Positions 23,632 through 34,748 of a stretch of DNA of 64,000 nucleotides are shown one piece after another (position 1 is the first letter of the stretch; each line of letters opens with the position of its first letter). The stretch is from Scalesia atractyloides (taxonomy: Eukaryota > Streptophyta > Magnoliopsida > Asterales > Asteraceae): the NCBI GenBank assembly GCA_947069175.1, contig CAMTDV010000002.1, positions 9,155,054-9,219,053 of the forward strand, in the 5' to 3' direction. The position numbers and the translations under genes were made by a program. The notes beneath the pieces are model-generated. The model did no database searches, was not told where the DNA came from, and saw nothing but the letters and a program-made list of their open reading frames with translations.

Positions 23632-23870
23632 GGATTACGTTCAAACGATCTACACAAAGTTACAAATTTGGTATCATGTGGATAGTATTATTATATATTT
23701 TTTTATTAACAACGACATGAGTTTAGCCCATCGTTCCCACTTGTGATTATTAGACCCTCGATATCACATTGTCGTGACAAAATAACAATTAATGGTGCTA
23801 TTAATGCCATGTCATGGTGGTCCTTTTAAAATGTAAAATTTAAAAGCCTCAAACTATTGGCACACCTCAC
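23632..23870 (-). promoter_or_regulatory. upstream flank of the MLO gene
   Basis: The 90 bp next to the start codon (TCTACACAAAGTTAC, TGGATAG) recur three times at 40671-41030, next to an MLO exon 1 relic, so this segment is homologous upstream DNA. No TATA box is assigned. Confidence 0.5.
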
Positions 23871-24872
23871 CCATTTGCATACTTTTGTGCCGTAGACATC
23901 TTGTACATGCCTGTACGAGGCGTATAGGGCTAAAAAGAAGTGCTGTCTGATTGGGCGTCAGACACTAATTTTGAGAAGCCTTATACGTCTCATACAGGTT
24001 TGTACGAAACATCTTTTAAGGCTGATATCTGAGCGAAGAATTGGGATTTTAGGTGGGGTAATTTGGTGATTTTTTTGAGGAAAAGTTGTGTTTTTGTATA
24101 AACTCCGCTTGGTGAGTTTTTAATATTATATAGTCCAAATATTATACCATTTAAAATATTATTTCGTTTTCAACATTATACCCTTTCAAATGTTATGTCG
24201 TTTAAACAATATTTACCGTAATAGGCTTTATACTGTTTTCTAGACTACACCATTTTAAAATTATTGTTTAGTTTTAAGTTTGTTATCGTGTTAATGTTAC
24301 CGTTTGAACATTATAGTATTTCCGTATTATAGTTTAATTGTCAAGGTTTTCAACTATTTATTACGAAATATCAATGTAAGACAAACAAACATCATGTAAC
24401 CGAACAACTTAAAACAAATCGAATATGACATATATAAGATACGTTTGTAGATCCATAACAAAATATAAACAACTAAATACTAGATACAAAAATATGAACA
24501 TGCGGTTGATCTATGCCTCCGGCTCCGATCATTTGGATCCAAATCTGGCTGCGACTGCTGAAGTGGTGCCCGAGATGGTGGGAGTGGTATGACAGGTAAC
24601 CCCTCCCTCTCTCATCGACCTGTGGCTCCCGGACCAAGGGACCCACCAAATCCATAAGCGTGTCAACATCGGCTCGTAAATACGGATCTTCCGCAACTTC
24701 TGCGGCAGGACCCAAAACAATGTGCCATGGATGCTTAGGTGCCTCGGGGGTACTTAATCATTTCAGCCCTGTGTAACCCTGTACGAGGGGAAATACAGTT
24801 CTAAAATGATAATTAACCATTTAATATATTATATGCGTAAAAGTGTTTGGGGGAGGGGGGGATTTTGCCACC

Positions 24873-26010
24873 TTATTTAGACACCACGTACAGGTCTGTA
24901 CGTGGCGTCTGTTTGTTTGCAAAAGACCTATTTAGCCTGGTTTGGTGGTGTACATGGGATATCACATGGGTAAAATGGTCTTTTACCATCCAACATACAT
25001 CGTATGTGGCAGATATATATTTTTTAATTTGTGTTTGCCCCAATAATAATAATATATAATCTTCGATAAAATTAACACTTGGGTCTTGGTCTAGTTTGGG
25101 ATTCATTATCGATGTATACAATTGTAGACGCGACAGATATATATCTTCCCATTGTTCTGCAACGGATCTTCGGTACGTCAACCATAGATTGTTCACTATA
25201 GGCATGGGATAGTCCCTATTCAGCTTAACATGTATGAAGTGGCCACCTTTAACATGAACGAGGGTTGTCACTTGAGGTTGTCGATCATTAGGAGAATTCA
25301 ATAATGGGAAGAAAGTAGAACTCTTGTTGATGCTTAACATGTGGGCGACGACACTATACCTTTGGGCAATGAGAAGCCCTGCGTGGGGCATTTCCGTCAA
25401 GTGACTCGGGGGGACAACGTTGCATTGTATTCCAAACTAGGCTGCTACGATAACAGTTAAAACGTCTTTCGGCCCATCTTTTGAATACACGCCACCATGT
25501 CGAACTCCATTACAAGGTCTTTTCGAATGCGGGACCAGAGGTGTTCTCCCATACCTAAGCCCACAGTCGTAGACCGAAACCCACAATGACCGTCTGACCT
25601 CACATCTTGTATACGCTGTTGTAATATGTGCTTAAACTGTTTGTTGATGAACATGTTCTCACCCCCTGGTTAACGGAAACCCCATTATCATCTCATATCT
25701 CCTTCTTTTTAGAAGTCGTTGAACGGCTATGTTGCAGTTTAGGTATTTGAGACTTTACGACCGAACTTGTTCCACAAGAGCCCTGTGACGATACATATGA
25801 GCTGTGCTGGGGAGCATCGTAGTTACTTTGAAAGGAGCTGTCTGCTTCACCGAATGAGCTTTTTCTCTCAGCTTCATCTATCCTTGCAGCTTCGTCTAAC
25901 CTTTGTTGCACTTTCTTTGATGTTGGTCGTCCACAAGTATCTTGTTGGACAATCGGTGGTTTCTTGGTAGATTTGGTTGGGATCAACACCACTTTAATCT
26001 TTGACATCAA
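24873..26010 (-). pseudogene. MULE C-terminal OTU-protease-like region
   Basis: Minus-strand frames at 25693-26010 (GRPTSKKVQQRLDEAAR, a basic linker as in MULE transposases), 25457-25654 and 24873-25400 lie in colinear order. The OTU signature is visible: DVRSDGHCGF carries the Asp and Cys, and VKGGHFIHVKL carries the His. In the family this cysteine-protease fold is a deubiquitinase-like domain captured by some plant Mutator elements. Frame breaks between the blocks make it a pseudogene. Confidence 0.7.
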
Positions 26011-26216
26011 GCTTTTTTTTTTCTTAGCAGTGGGCTGTGACTATAATTGTTCCTCAAAATCTCGAGCTCGTCTATCACATCGACCTCCTCATCCGTCAAA
26101 TTACACGGTCCAAAAGGTAAGCTTCTCCCAGTAGACGTCTATGTCTTCGAGTGGAATCTTACGTTCGACACACAATTAAGTCAATGCACTATTTAAGCCA
26201 TATGAATAACATCAAT

Positions 26217-26460
26217 TTAAAGTGACAGGGTAGTATGTTTATTATTTTGTACCTGCACGTACATACTTATACTGCCAACAAGCACAAGACAAACCACAAC
26301 TAATCCACATCTAGCAACCATGTGATGAATGAAGTCGCTGCGACAGTTCTGGCTTCCGAAATAGCTCTCCAAGCAGTAAGTCAAGTGCTGTGCTGTATGA
26401 GAAATCTTTCCACGTAGATTGTCAAACATAGGTATTTGTGATGGTTCATCGTTTTTTCGA
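26217..26460 (-). pseudogene. MULE transposase segment before the insertion
   Basis: The segment MFDNLRGKISHTAQHL and the following CGL...C part correspond to the region after the DDE core and the SWIM-like Cys/His segment of MULE transposases. The frame is lost near the zinc region. It is contiguous in the family with the sequence at 29359, which places the 26461-29358 block as an insertion. Confidence 0.6.
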
Positions 26461-29358
26461 TGATTTCTTTGAAAGTTTTCGTTATTTCTCTGAACTGTGT
26501 TTTAACTATTGACATGGTTGAGTGCGGTTATAATTTTTGTTATATTTTAAGCACTTTTTACTCATGGATCAAGTTTTAAATTTATAAAACACGATACATG
26601 ACGGGTGGTCCATTGGACAACCCTCAAGTGCTTTAAAACAATCAATATTCCGCACTTAATTGGGGTAATTGTCATGATTTGATAACTACGGTGTATATGG
26701 CCTTGCAGGTACCGAAGAGCATAAACAAGCGGTTTTAACGTGCTTTGATGGGAGCTTGCACTTGGCTATATGAGGATGAAGACTTGGAGAGTTGATAAAG
26801 AACGAAAATGGAAATCTGCTGTCCACCGTAGGCTACAGTGGGCACCGTAGCATATGGTGGTGTCTGATCCTTCTATGCACCGTAAGCCAGTCTCTTGGGG
26901 CCGTAAGGAAATTTTGACCACCGTAGCGAATGGTGACCACCGTAGCTCATGGTGGTCAGCACCGTAGCTTATGGTGATCACCGTAGCTTACGGTGATCAC
27001 CGTAGCTTACGGTGGTCAGCAACGAGAAAAGTGTAACTGCCCATTTAACTCGGCTTTCAAGGGACTTTTGGCATCTCAATCATTGGGAACGTTTGGCAGA
27101 GCTTTGGGGGCGATTTTAGAGTGTTCTTGTGGGTTCTAAACATTTTCTAAATATTACTTGGTGATTTTGATTCCTATGAACAATATAATCGAAGGGATGA
27201 TAAATTGCAAGAACACGAGATGCTAAAACTCCATGTGATCTTCTTGAGTAGAAGGTTTGTTGAACAATTGTGTTTCAATTTCTGATTTCTAGAATAATAA
27301 TTACTATTTGGTAGTTGTTATGGTGTTTGAATTATTGTTGGTAAATTCTTGATTGATATTTTATCCATTGCCTTAGTCGTACGTTCTTGGTGTCGTTGAC
27401 AATCGAGATATCACGGAGAGGTTTACGGGTTGGATATTAGTCAATTGGTCATCGGGTAACAACCTCGCATTATAAGTAATCCGAGTACTTAGTTCCCTTT
27501 TATCACGAGCAGTTAATCAAACACGAGTCATGTCTATGTGACTCTTTCTAGTTGAACTTGAAGCACATGCGTTACTTGAACCTGAAACTTAAGAGGATCA
27601 CTTGCTTTTAAATATGTTAAAAAACCAATCGTTGAATCGTTATTAGTTAAAATTTAAAACCACATAACCAAAAATTCTGAATTTAATTTCTTGCAATTTA
27701 GGAAATTTAGTCAAAGAATTACAAACCTTAGATAACGCAATTTCCACAACTCCCTGTGTTAGATACCCACTTACCGCTAGCTAGTAGCAGTATTTGGATT
27801 AAATTTACGTGAGACTACGACATCACGTCAATACAATACTACCATTCTACACACGTTAGGGCAAGTTCACCCATCGTAGACGTCGTATAGTGTTGGTAAG
27901 ATACCGAGGTCGTACAAGGATATAAAAGCTTTTAATACCGGTTTATCGTTAACGTCTAATCTAACCAAATATTGATAAACGGTTTGAAAGTTTTAAAGAT
28001 AAAAACTAAATGTAAGAACGTAGAGAAATAAATAAAAAAACGAATAGACAAGAAAGAATCACTTGGTTCTCCTATTTTATATATCATTTGATGATTTCCG
28101 CACTTTGGGTTTTTTAAGAGATTATCTTAGTTATAGTAGTAGGCCCCTCTTGTGAAGGCGACGTTACCCTCAACCTATTGGTCTGAGTCAGCAGGGATAC
28201 AGTCCCGCAGATAATGAATAAGTTATTAATACGAAAGGTGGTAGGCCCCTCTTGTGAAAGCGACGTTACCCTCGGCCATATTGGTCTGATTCAGCAGGGA
28301 TATAGTCCCGCAAGGCTCAATAAAGTTTTAATAGTAGTTTATTTGTAAGGGGTTCAAGCTGTTCTTACTTACCCCGATTTGATGCTATCTGCCTCAAGGG
28401 AAGTCCTAATAAACTTGAACCAAGTTCTTGCAGGATCTATACACTGAACGAGACAAAAACTTTACCCAAACACCCTTCTAACCCCCTTCCAGGTAGTTAA
28501 CGCGCTTTATATAGACCGTAAAGACACGAATGAGTGAATCAACGAAACATGAAATTTTTTTTAAATAAAGTTCACTTTCAATATAAAAAACTAGTTATTA
28601 AGTCACTAATACATACCCAAATAAAAAGTTGCAAAAGATTGGAAATCAAAAGTAATACATAAATGATTTGTCTACACCAAGTACTGTAAAATATTTAGCC
28701 AAGCATGGCCTTTGTTTGACAAGAACTCTTATGATCAATCTTGGATCCCGAGACTACTACACACTCTAAAAGATAAAAGATGGACAATAGTGGTGCGTGT
28801 TGGTGTTGTAGTGGTGGTGGACTGATGGCAAGGTGAGAGAATTGGTTTGCCAATGGATGCCTTTCTCATGAACCAACCACCACTATTTATAACTAAAAAC
28901 AGAAGGCGGCCCACCTGGCACGGCCCTGTGGGCTTCATTTTCTCTCCCTTCATTAACTGCAGATGTCAGGCCTTATACTAACACGCCCCATGGTGACAGA
29001 GCACGGCCCCATGGTCAGTGTACTTGATGTACTATCTCAGATTCTATGAATCTTAGAGTTGACCACGACTCGTGTTGAGCTGGCACGACCCCGTGTTGTT
29101 TGTCTTTTGTTGTATGTCCTTTTCTGCAGAGAATATTGACTGGGCACGACCCCATGCCTGTTGGGCACGGCCCCATGCTTGAGCTTCTGTCTTCATTATT
29201 TTTGTTATTTTGGATGTGGATGGGGGTTTGGCAGGTCGTGTCATTCCTTCTTCTTTGTATTTGTGTTGGTTTCTACTGTTAATTTGTTCCTTTTATTCAT
29301 TTAAGCTCTTTTGATCCCGTAATTTAAAAGTAAACAAAGAAACATACTTTTTCCAACA
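26461..29358. mobile_element. unclassified 2.9-kb non-coding insertion (LARD-like)
   Basis: The block interrupts the MULE reading order and begins TGATTTC and ends CCAACA, consistent with TG-CA retroelement ends. No clean target duplication or coding domain was found. It contains a CACCGTAGC palindromic array (26820-27020), a CTCCCTGTG...TACCCACTTACCGC block (27750) seen downstream of LTRs in Athila/Tat-type elements (recollection), a duplicated 70-bp unit (28142-28211 and 28240-28312), and repeated GCACGGCCCCATG motifs (28980-29180). Confidence 0.45.
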
Positions 29359-31161
29359 TTAGTACCGAAAAAGGGTTGATTTTATGCCTTGTTTGACATT
29401 ATTTATATGTTGCATTTTGGGCACATCAACTATATCCATGACACATCCCACTATTTGGTCCAAAGAGCTCTTATCTCGAACGTATCTCTTCAAATTGGCG
29501 TGTTGGCTCTCCACTCTGTTGGTGATACACTGACCAAAGTTGCGACTCTGATTAGTCCACGCAAAGATGAACATTTCCTTATAATCTTTCAGCCATTTAT
29601 CATACACATAGTTAAAAACCCCTAAAAAATTGAAAATAAAATTATATTAAATGTACATGTGTGTATATATAATGAAAGACGTGAATCAAATGTTGTAAAA
29701 AAGCTTACTTCCACGTTTGCAAGCCACAAGTCGATTATGTAGTTTGTGCAAGTTGTAGTCGTATATTTGTGTTCAAGGAGACTTACACAATGTCCCCCAA
29801 AATGACAGAAACTTTTCCAAGTCTTCCTGGGTGAATGTGCTTACAAATATTTTGTTGTATGTGAAACCTGCAAAGATACCTATTGGCATTCGGAAATACT
29901 TGAGCACACGTGTTTATTAGGGCCAGCTCTCTATCGGTTACAATCACATGTGGCTCCATACTATCATTCAACATTGCCCTAATCCTTTCAAGCACTCATA
30001 CGAAGTTATCATTGCGTTCTTTACTAATAATGGCATGCGCAATACAAAATGACTGTTTGTCTTCATTATACCCACAACCTGGACAAATGACATGTTGTAG
30101 ATGTTTGTTTTCTAAGTCGCGTCGATCAACAGTACGTGCGGGAATGCACGCCACATATGACCCAAGTATTGATGAACAAAGAATAACTCTGTTACGATAT
30201 CTGTTTCAGGTTCCTACCGCGTCTCGTAAATGAATTTGTTTTCAAACAACAGGGTTTCTAGTGACTGTATGGGATTCTTTCCGTCTCTCTGCGATGTACT
30301 AGTCTTCTACACCGTATTTTGTACATCTTTCTGAACATGGAGCCTGTAGGGGTCCTGCTTCCTCATCGATTGAAAAATGTTGCGTGGCTCCATATTTGAG
30401 CTGTCAGCTGCTTCATCATCTTGTATTCATCAATAGTAAATCTTCGCACAAACGCGTGGCCCAATAGGTCCTCAGCATGTTCATGGTTACGTTGACTAGT
30501 TCCCACTCCTAACTCCATTATACGGATGGTAACCCACCGCCACTAGATAAAACGGACAACCAATTTTTTTGCTGCCGGATTTTCTAACCGTTGCTACACT
30601 ACGGTGCTCACCCCCATGGTCGCATTCAAGCCATACCCACCATATCCCTCCACCAATTTTCTTCGATTTACAAGTGAGAATAACGAGACTTTCCTCGTTT
30701 TCCCTTTCTTGTACCCATTGCTTTAATTCATCTAGAGAGTTGAAAAACTAAACACCGATTCGATTAACTTACATTTTATATTTATTAATCTAGTTTAATC
30801 CCTTTATATTATATTTATTGATTAATATATATAACATGCGTACATCATTGTCTTAGGTAAATAAATAAATTTGATACCTTCTTAGTTTGGTAAAGATCAC
30901 TTGGACTCGGGGGTTCCTCATCATCACACGGTGGTGTATTCGGAGGCTCACCACTGTATCCTTCCGGGCAGTCTTCTTGAATGTACAAAGAATGTGATGG
31001 ATTGTAACTTTCAGGGATTGCTCGGGTTAGTGAATTGCTCATCACTATACAATGCAGTGATAGAGGTTCACCATCGTATCCTCCGTATCCATCTAGATAG
31101 TCTTCATGCACGTAAAAGATTCATGCCTTTATCCGTAATCCGTGTGCCCTTGTTGCACTAG
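29359..31161 (-). pseudogene. MULE transposase, N-terminal and DDE part
   Basis: From high to low coordinate: an acidic N-terminus (30845-31111), a FAR1-like zinc segment (ECDHGGEHRS, GSKKIGCPF near 30540-30640), LLIDAT near 30125 with a TAG two codons after the first catalytic Asp, VTDRELALINT (second Asp, about 29940) and NRVESQHANLKR (Glu, about 29500). This DDE order is that of MULE transposases, which cut and paste the element in the nucleus. Stops and frameshifts break it. Confidence 0.78.
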
Positions 31162-32070
31162 ATAGTACGGTTCATCAACAGGGGGAGACTCGTTTAAATC
31201 TATAAATGGTCTATTTTAATTGGCCTGCACCAGACACAACCTCCTTTTTATTGTTAGAATTGGGAATGCTAGACTTCTCCTAAATAACAGTATGATAAAT
31301 AGTAAATAGTCAACATGAAAAGGAATCTAAGTTAATAAATGTTACCAAATCGGTTTCGGCCACCCATGAGGTGTTAGAATACTACCCAAAGAAATAGTTG
31401 TCGTCCTTGAATGATGACATTTGAAATGTGTTGAATTAATAATCTCTTGTTCAACAACTGGTTAAACATTAACATAAAATGCAAAGAAAATGAGCAGAAG
31501 TTTGTTGACCATGAAGAATTCTCTACATCTCACTATTTGTACACTCAAAAATTCAATTTAGACATCTCATACAATGCTGCAAGCAATGGATATGCTCTAT
31601 GACGTGCCTAGAAAACATCGTATCATAGTCAAATCAGACTTCTGGTACGCTGCGCAAAGTCCTATACGCAGCGTCTTAAGCAATTGTATAATCCAACGTA
31701 CAGGTCAATACTTCATGTACATGTGATTGATTTGACATTGTACGAGGTTGACTAGTTGGTCGGGAGATAGGAACCTTGTATGCCTCGTATGGACTTGTAC
31801 GAGGCTTCTCAAAGTGTGACCGGAATCCTAGACGCCTTCCAAATAGGAAAAAAACTGTGTGAATATATAAACCCATTTAAAAACTGTAACATCCGTCAAA
31901 AACGGATTTACCAAACCCGCTCCGTTTATCAACCGAACAGTCAGTTAAAATTTTCGTTGCGAATTAAATGCCCAAAATAATTTTAAACGATACATAATCG
32001 ATTATTATACGGGAATATATATTTAGTTTTTTAAAAACTGTTGAAAATCGCAAAATAAAAATAAAATGTC

Positions 32071-32165
32071 CCTACCGGGTTTCGAACCCGGGTCAGTCGC
32101 CGAGTCACGGATTCAGCAACTTAACACACAACACACAAACGACTGCTCCACTGAAGCTACTTGTT
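32071..32165 (-). other. class II tRNA-like module in LTR E1
   Basis: On the minus strand a degenerate A-box region (CAGTGGAGCAGTCG) is followed by a perfect T-arm CCGGGTTCGAAACCCGG (complement of 32075-32091). Confidence 0.65.
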
Positions 32166-32849
32166 AAATGTTAAAATCATTTAATTGATATCATGACTTT
32201 ACGAATTCAAAACCGGCGCCCAAAAGTTCAGTCGTCGGAAATCCCGGTAATTTCGCGAAACTTAACGTTTCCTTCCGTTATAACGTATACATTTACTAAG
32301 ACATCGGTTATAACCGACGTCTGAGTCCGCGACCAAAGTTATAACCGCCGGAGTTTTCATAACCGACAAATCCAGTCGGAAATCAGACCAAGTTCATCGA
32401 TAAATTGCCCTATAAATACCCCCTCGAACCTCTGCAAACCTTTTCGCTCAAAACCGCACCTTTTCTCGGCGAAAACTCACTCGCCGGAATTAGTCTGTTC
32501 GTCGCCGGAAAACCGGTTTCCCCATTTCTGAGCCTTACTAAACCCTTTGAACTTATACCGAAGTCACCCACATATTTTGTAAGCTTTCTGGAGACTCGCT
32601 GCTGCAAGACACTCGTCGCCGGAAGGGATTGCTGTCGCCGGAGTTCTGCCGGAAAACAGAGGAAAGCTAGTCGGTAACCTCACGCTTATTTTCCTTTCTT
32701 TTTACTTATATCTCATCTATAATTAACCTAAAACACTAAAGAAACCGATTAAGACTTTGAACCAGTCGGATTTTCCGATTCTGGTTAAAATCTGACGGAG
32801 AAGACGAAGTAACTGTAACATATAAGTATAATTAAAATCAAGTTATAAC

Positions 32850-33440
32850 TCGGGTTAGACACACAGTCCAGCGGTGGACTGTGTGCACGATAAACACACA
32901 AAGGTCTCGAGTTCGAATCTTGTTCCACACACGACGCCTTAATAAAACGCCTTTTTTTTGTTAACCGAACCGGAAGTCACACTGTTATATGTTAAGTATA
33001 TTAATAACCTGAATAATAACCAAGTTAGACACACAGTCCAGCGGTGGACTGTGTGTATGTTTAATCAAAGTGCACGAGTTCGAGGCCGGTCATCTGCATC
33101 GACCCGGACAACTATTAAGCTTTTTAAATAAGTCAGAATGAAAATAATTAATTTGTGTTTAAGTATAATAAAAATCAGTTAAGTTAACAAGTTGTACACA
33201 CAGTCCAGCTGTGGACTGTGTGTTATCATAACCCACAGGTCCCGGGTTCGAGACCTGTGGAGCGCACCGTCCGAATCAATTAAAATCGTTTTTAAAAATA
33301 AAGGATTTTCTGTTTAACATAATAAATATATATATATAATTAAAAACAGATATATAACAGGTTAGACACGTAGCTCAGTTGGTAGAGCTGCGTGCACGCG
33401 TACGGGAGGTCTCGGGTTCGAGCCTCACTCAGCGCACTTA
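32850..33440 (+). other. tRNA-like module cluster in LTR E1
   Basis: Three enlarged-hairpin blocks (about 32850-32935, 33023-33100, 33190-33265) are each followed by a TTCGA-type B box. The canonical block has A box TAGCTCAGTTGG (33371-33382) and B box GGTTCGAGCC (33415-33424). Confidence 0.78.
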
Positions 33441-34532
33441 TATTCGCACTCGAACCGGTCAACGGTCAGGTCAACGGTCAACGGTCAAGTCAACGGTCAG
33501 AAAAAGTCAAATTTTTTTATTATTTTATTTAATTATTTTATTTAATTATTTTAATTAAAAATCAATTAAAAATACTTAAAAATAACATTTTTAAGGTTAG
33601 AAAATAGCCTTAAACTCACAAAAATACACCCAACAATCCTACTAAAATAGATTAATAAAATCCGTTTACTTACCAAACCATAATGCGATTTATCTAGGTT
33701 AATCTCACTCGTGGTTAAAACCACTTCGAGTGCATTCAACATCATCAACCGAACGCACACACTGTGAGTGAATCTTACAACTCCCCCTTTTAAATTACAC
33801 GTTTTGGGGTGTGTCATGTGTCATAAAAATATTTAACTTGTTTATTTAAAACTTGTGCCATACCATATCGTGATCTAAACTTAGATTGTTTATATTGTTG
33901 TGATTACTTATTTCATTTTGTCAAATTATATGGAATTCATTCATTAAGCCCATCAGTTCCTCGTGGGAGACGAGTTGAACAATGCGTACCTCAAAACCAA
34001 TTCATTATTGTTCATGTGTGTATCATTGAGTTTATATTGTTTGTGGTTGTGTCATTCATATTATCATGTTTATGCATTCATTAGGCCCATCAGTTCCTCG
34101 TGAGAGACGAGTTGAGCAACGCGTGCCTCTAAGTGTTCCATTATTGTTCATGTGTGCTTTATTTAATATCTTATGATTGTTGAATAAGTTTACATCTATT
34201 TTTACTCATGTTTGGTTGTGCACATATTTCATAATCAATTCAAATAAACTTGTTCAAATGTTTTCCATAGGATTCACTCGCCAACATTATGTTGATCCAA
34301 AAACCCTTTTACACATGATACAGGTGAACAGGTTGAAGCAAGGAAAACATAGGAAATGCCTTAGAAGAGAACAAAGAAGCTTAGATTGATAGTTAGAACA
34401 TGTTGTAACATTTATTGTAAATTTCCATTAAATTGTATTAATGAATATGAAACGCGTAATAAATGTCATGAGCTTTGATGATAACCCAATCATGCCCCGA
34501 TCACCTTTTCCGCTGCGGGTCGGGGTGCGACA

Positions 34533-34748
34533 TATTGGTATCAGAGCCATGACTATAGGGATATAGGATAGGTTATTAGACCCTTAGAGCCTATACTATA
34601 GTCTGCCTAAATTTTAATTGATTAGGTGGTTACATACAAACTTGTGATATTTATTTGTTTCATATTTGTTTACATTTACAGTCAAACATACATGCTTATA
34701 TATCACAATTTAAATTTCGGGACGAAATTTCTAAAAAGCAGGGGATAC
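34533..34748 (+). other. internal region between LTR E1 and E2 (216 bp)
   Basis: It contains an intact PBS TTGGTATCAGAGCC (34535-34548), a leader like that of element 1 (CATGACTATAGGGATATA), the pre-PPT hairpin and the PPT AAAAAGCAGGGGATAC. No coding sequence. All cis signals for reverse transcription are kept. Confidence 0.9.

Larger units (their letters stand above)
23871..31880 (-). mobile_element. Mutator-like element with OTU domain, decayed and interrupted
   Basis: A minus-strand transposase gene runs from about 31160 down to about 24870, flanked by subterminal inverted segments. GAGAAGCC followed by TAC-rich TGTACGAGGC-type motifs occurs near 23980 and, inverted, near 31800. It carries an N-terminal FAR1-type region, a DDE core and, downstream, a cysteine-protease OTU domain as in some plant MULEs. 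All parts contain stops and frameshifts. A 2.9-kb non-coding insertion at 26461-29358 splits it. Exact ends and a target duplication were not resolved. Confidence 0.75.
31885..34532 (+). repeat. LTR E1
   Basis: TGTAACATCCGTCAAAAACG to GTGCGACA (one change from GTGTGACA). A TATA-like CCCTATAAATACC lies near 32410, followed by CGCCGGA repeats. It has GGTCAACGGTCA tandem motifs near 33455-33505 and two CCCATCAGTTCCTCGTG units near 33950 and 34085. Confidence 0.93.

Noticed and set aside
24473..24715. Minus-strand 80-codon frame as a gene
   Set aside because: No motif, and two overlapping frames are equally open; likely a chance ORF in the MULE end region.
32405..32677. Open frame conserved in LTRs (also near 35264 and 38336)
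   Set aside because: The frame runs through the TATA box region with no ATG at its start, and the antisense strand is equally open; best explained by LTR homology, not a gene.
33450..33510. GGTCAACGGTCA repeats as a CRISPR-like or hormone-response array
   Set aside because: Short irregular tandem repeats in a plant LTR with no spacers; no reason to assign a binding function.
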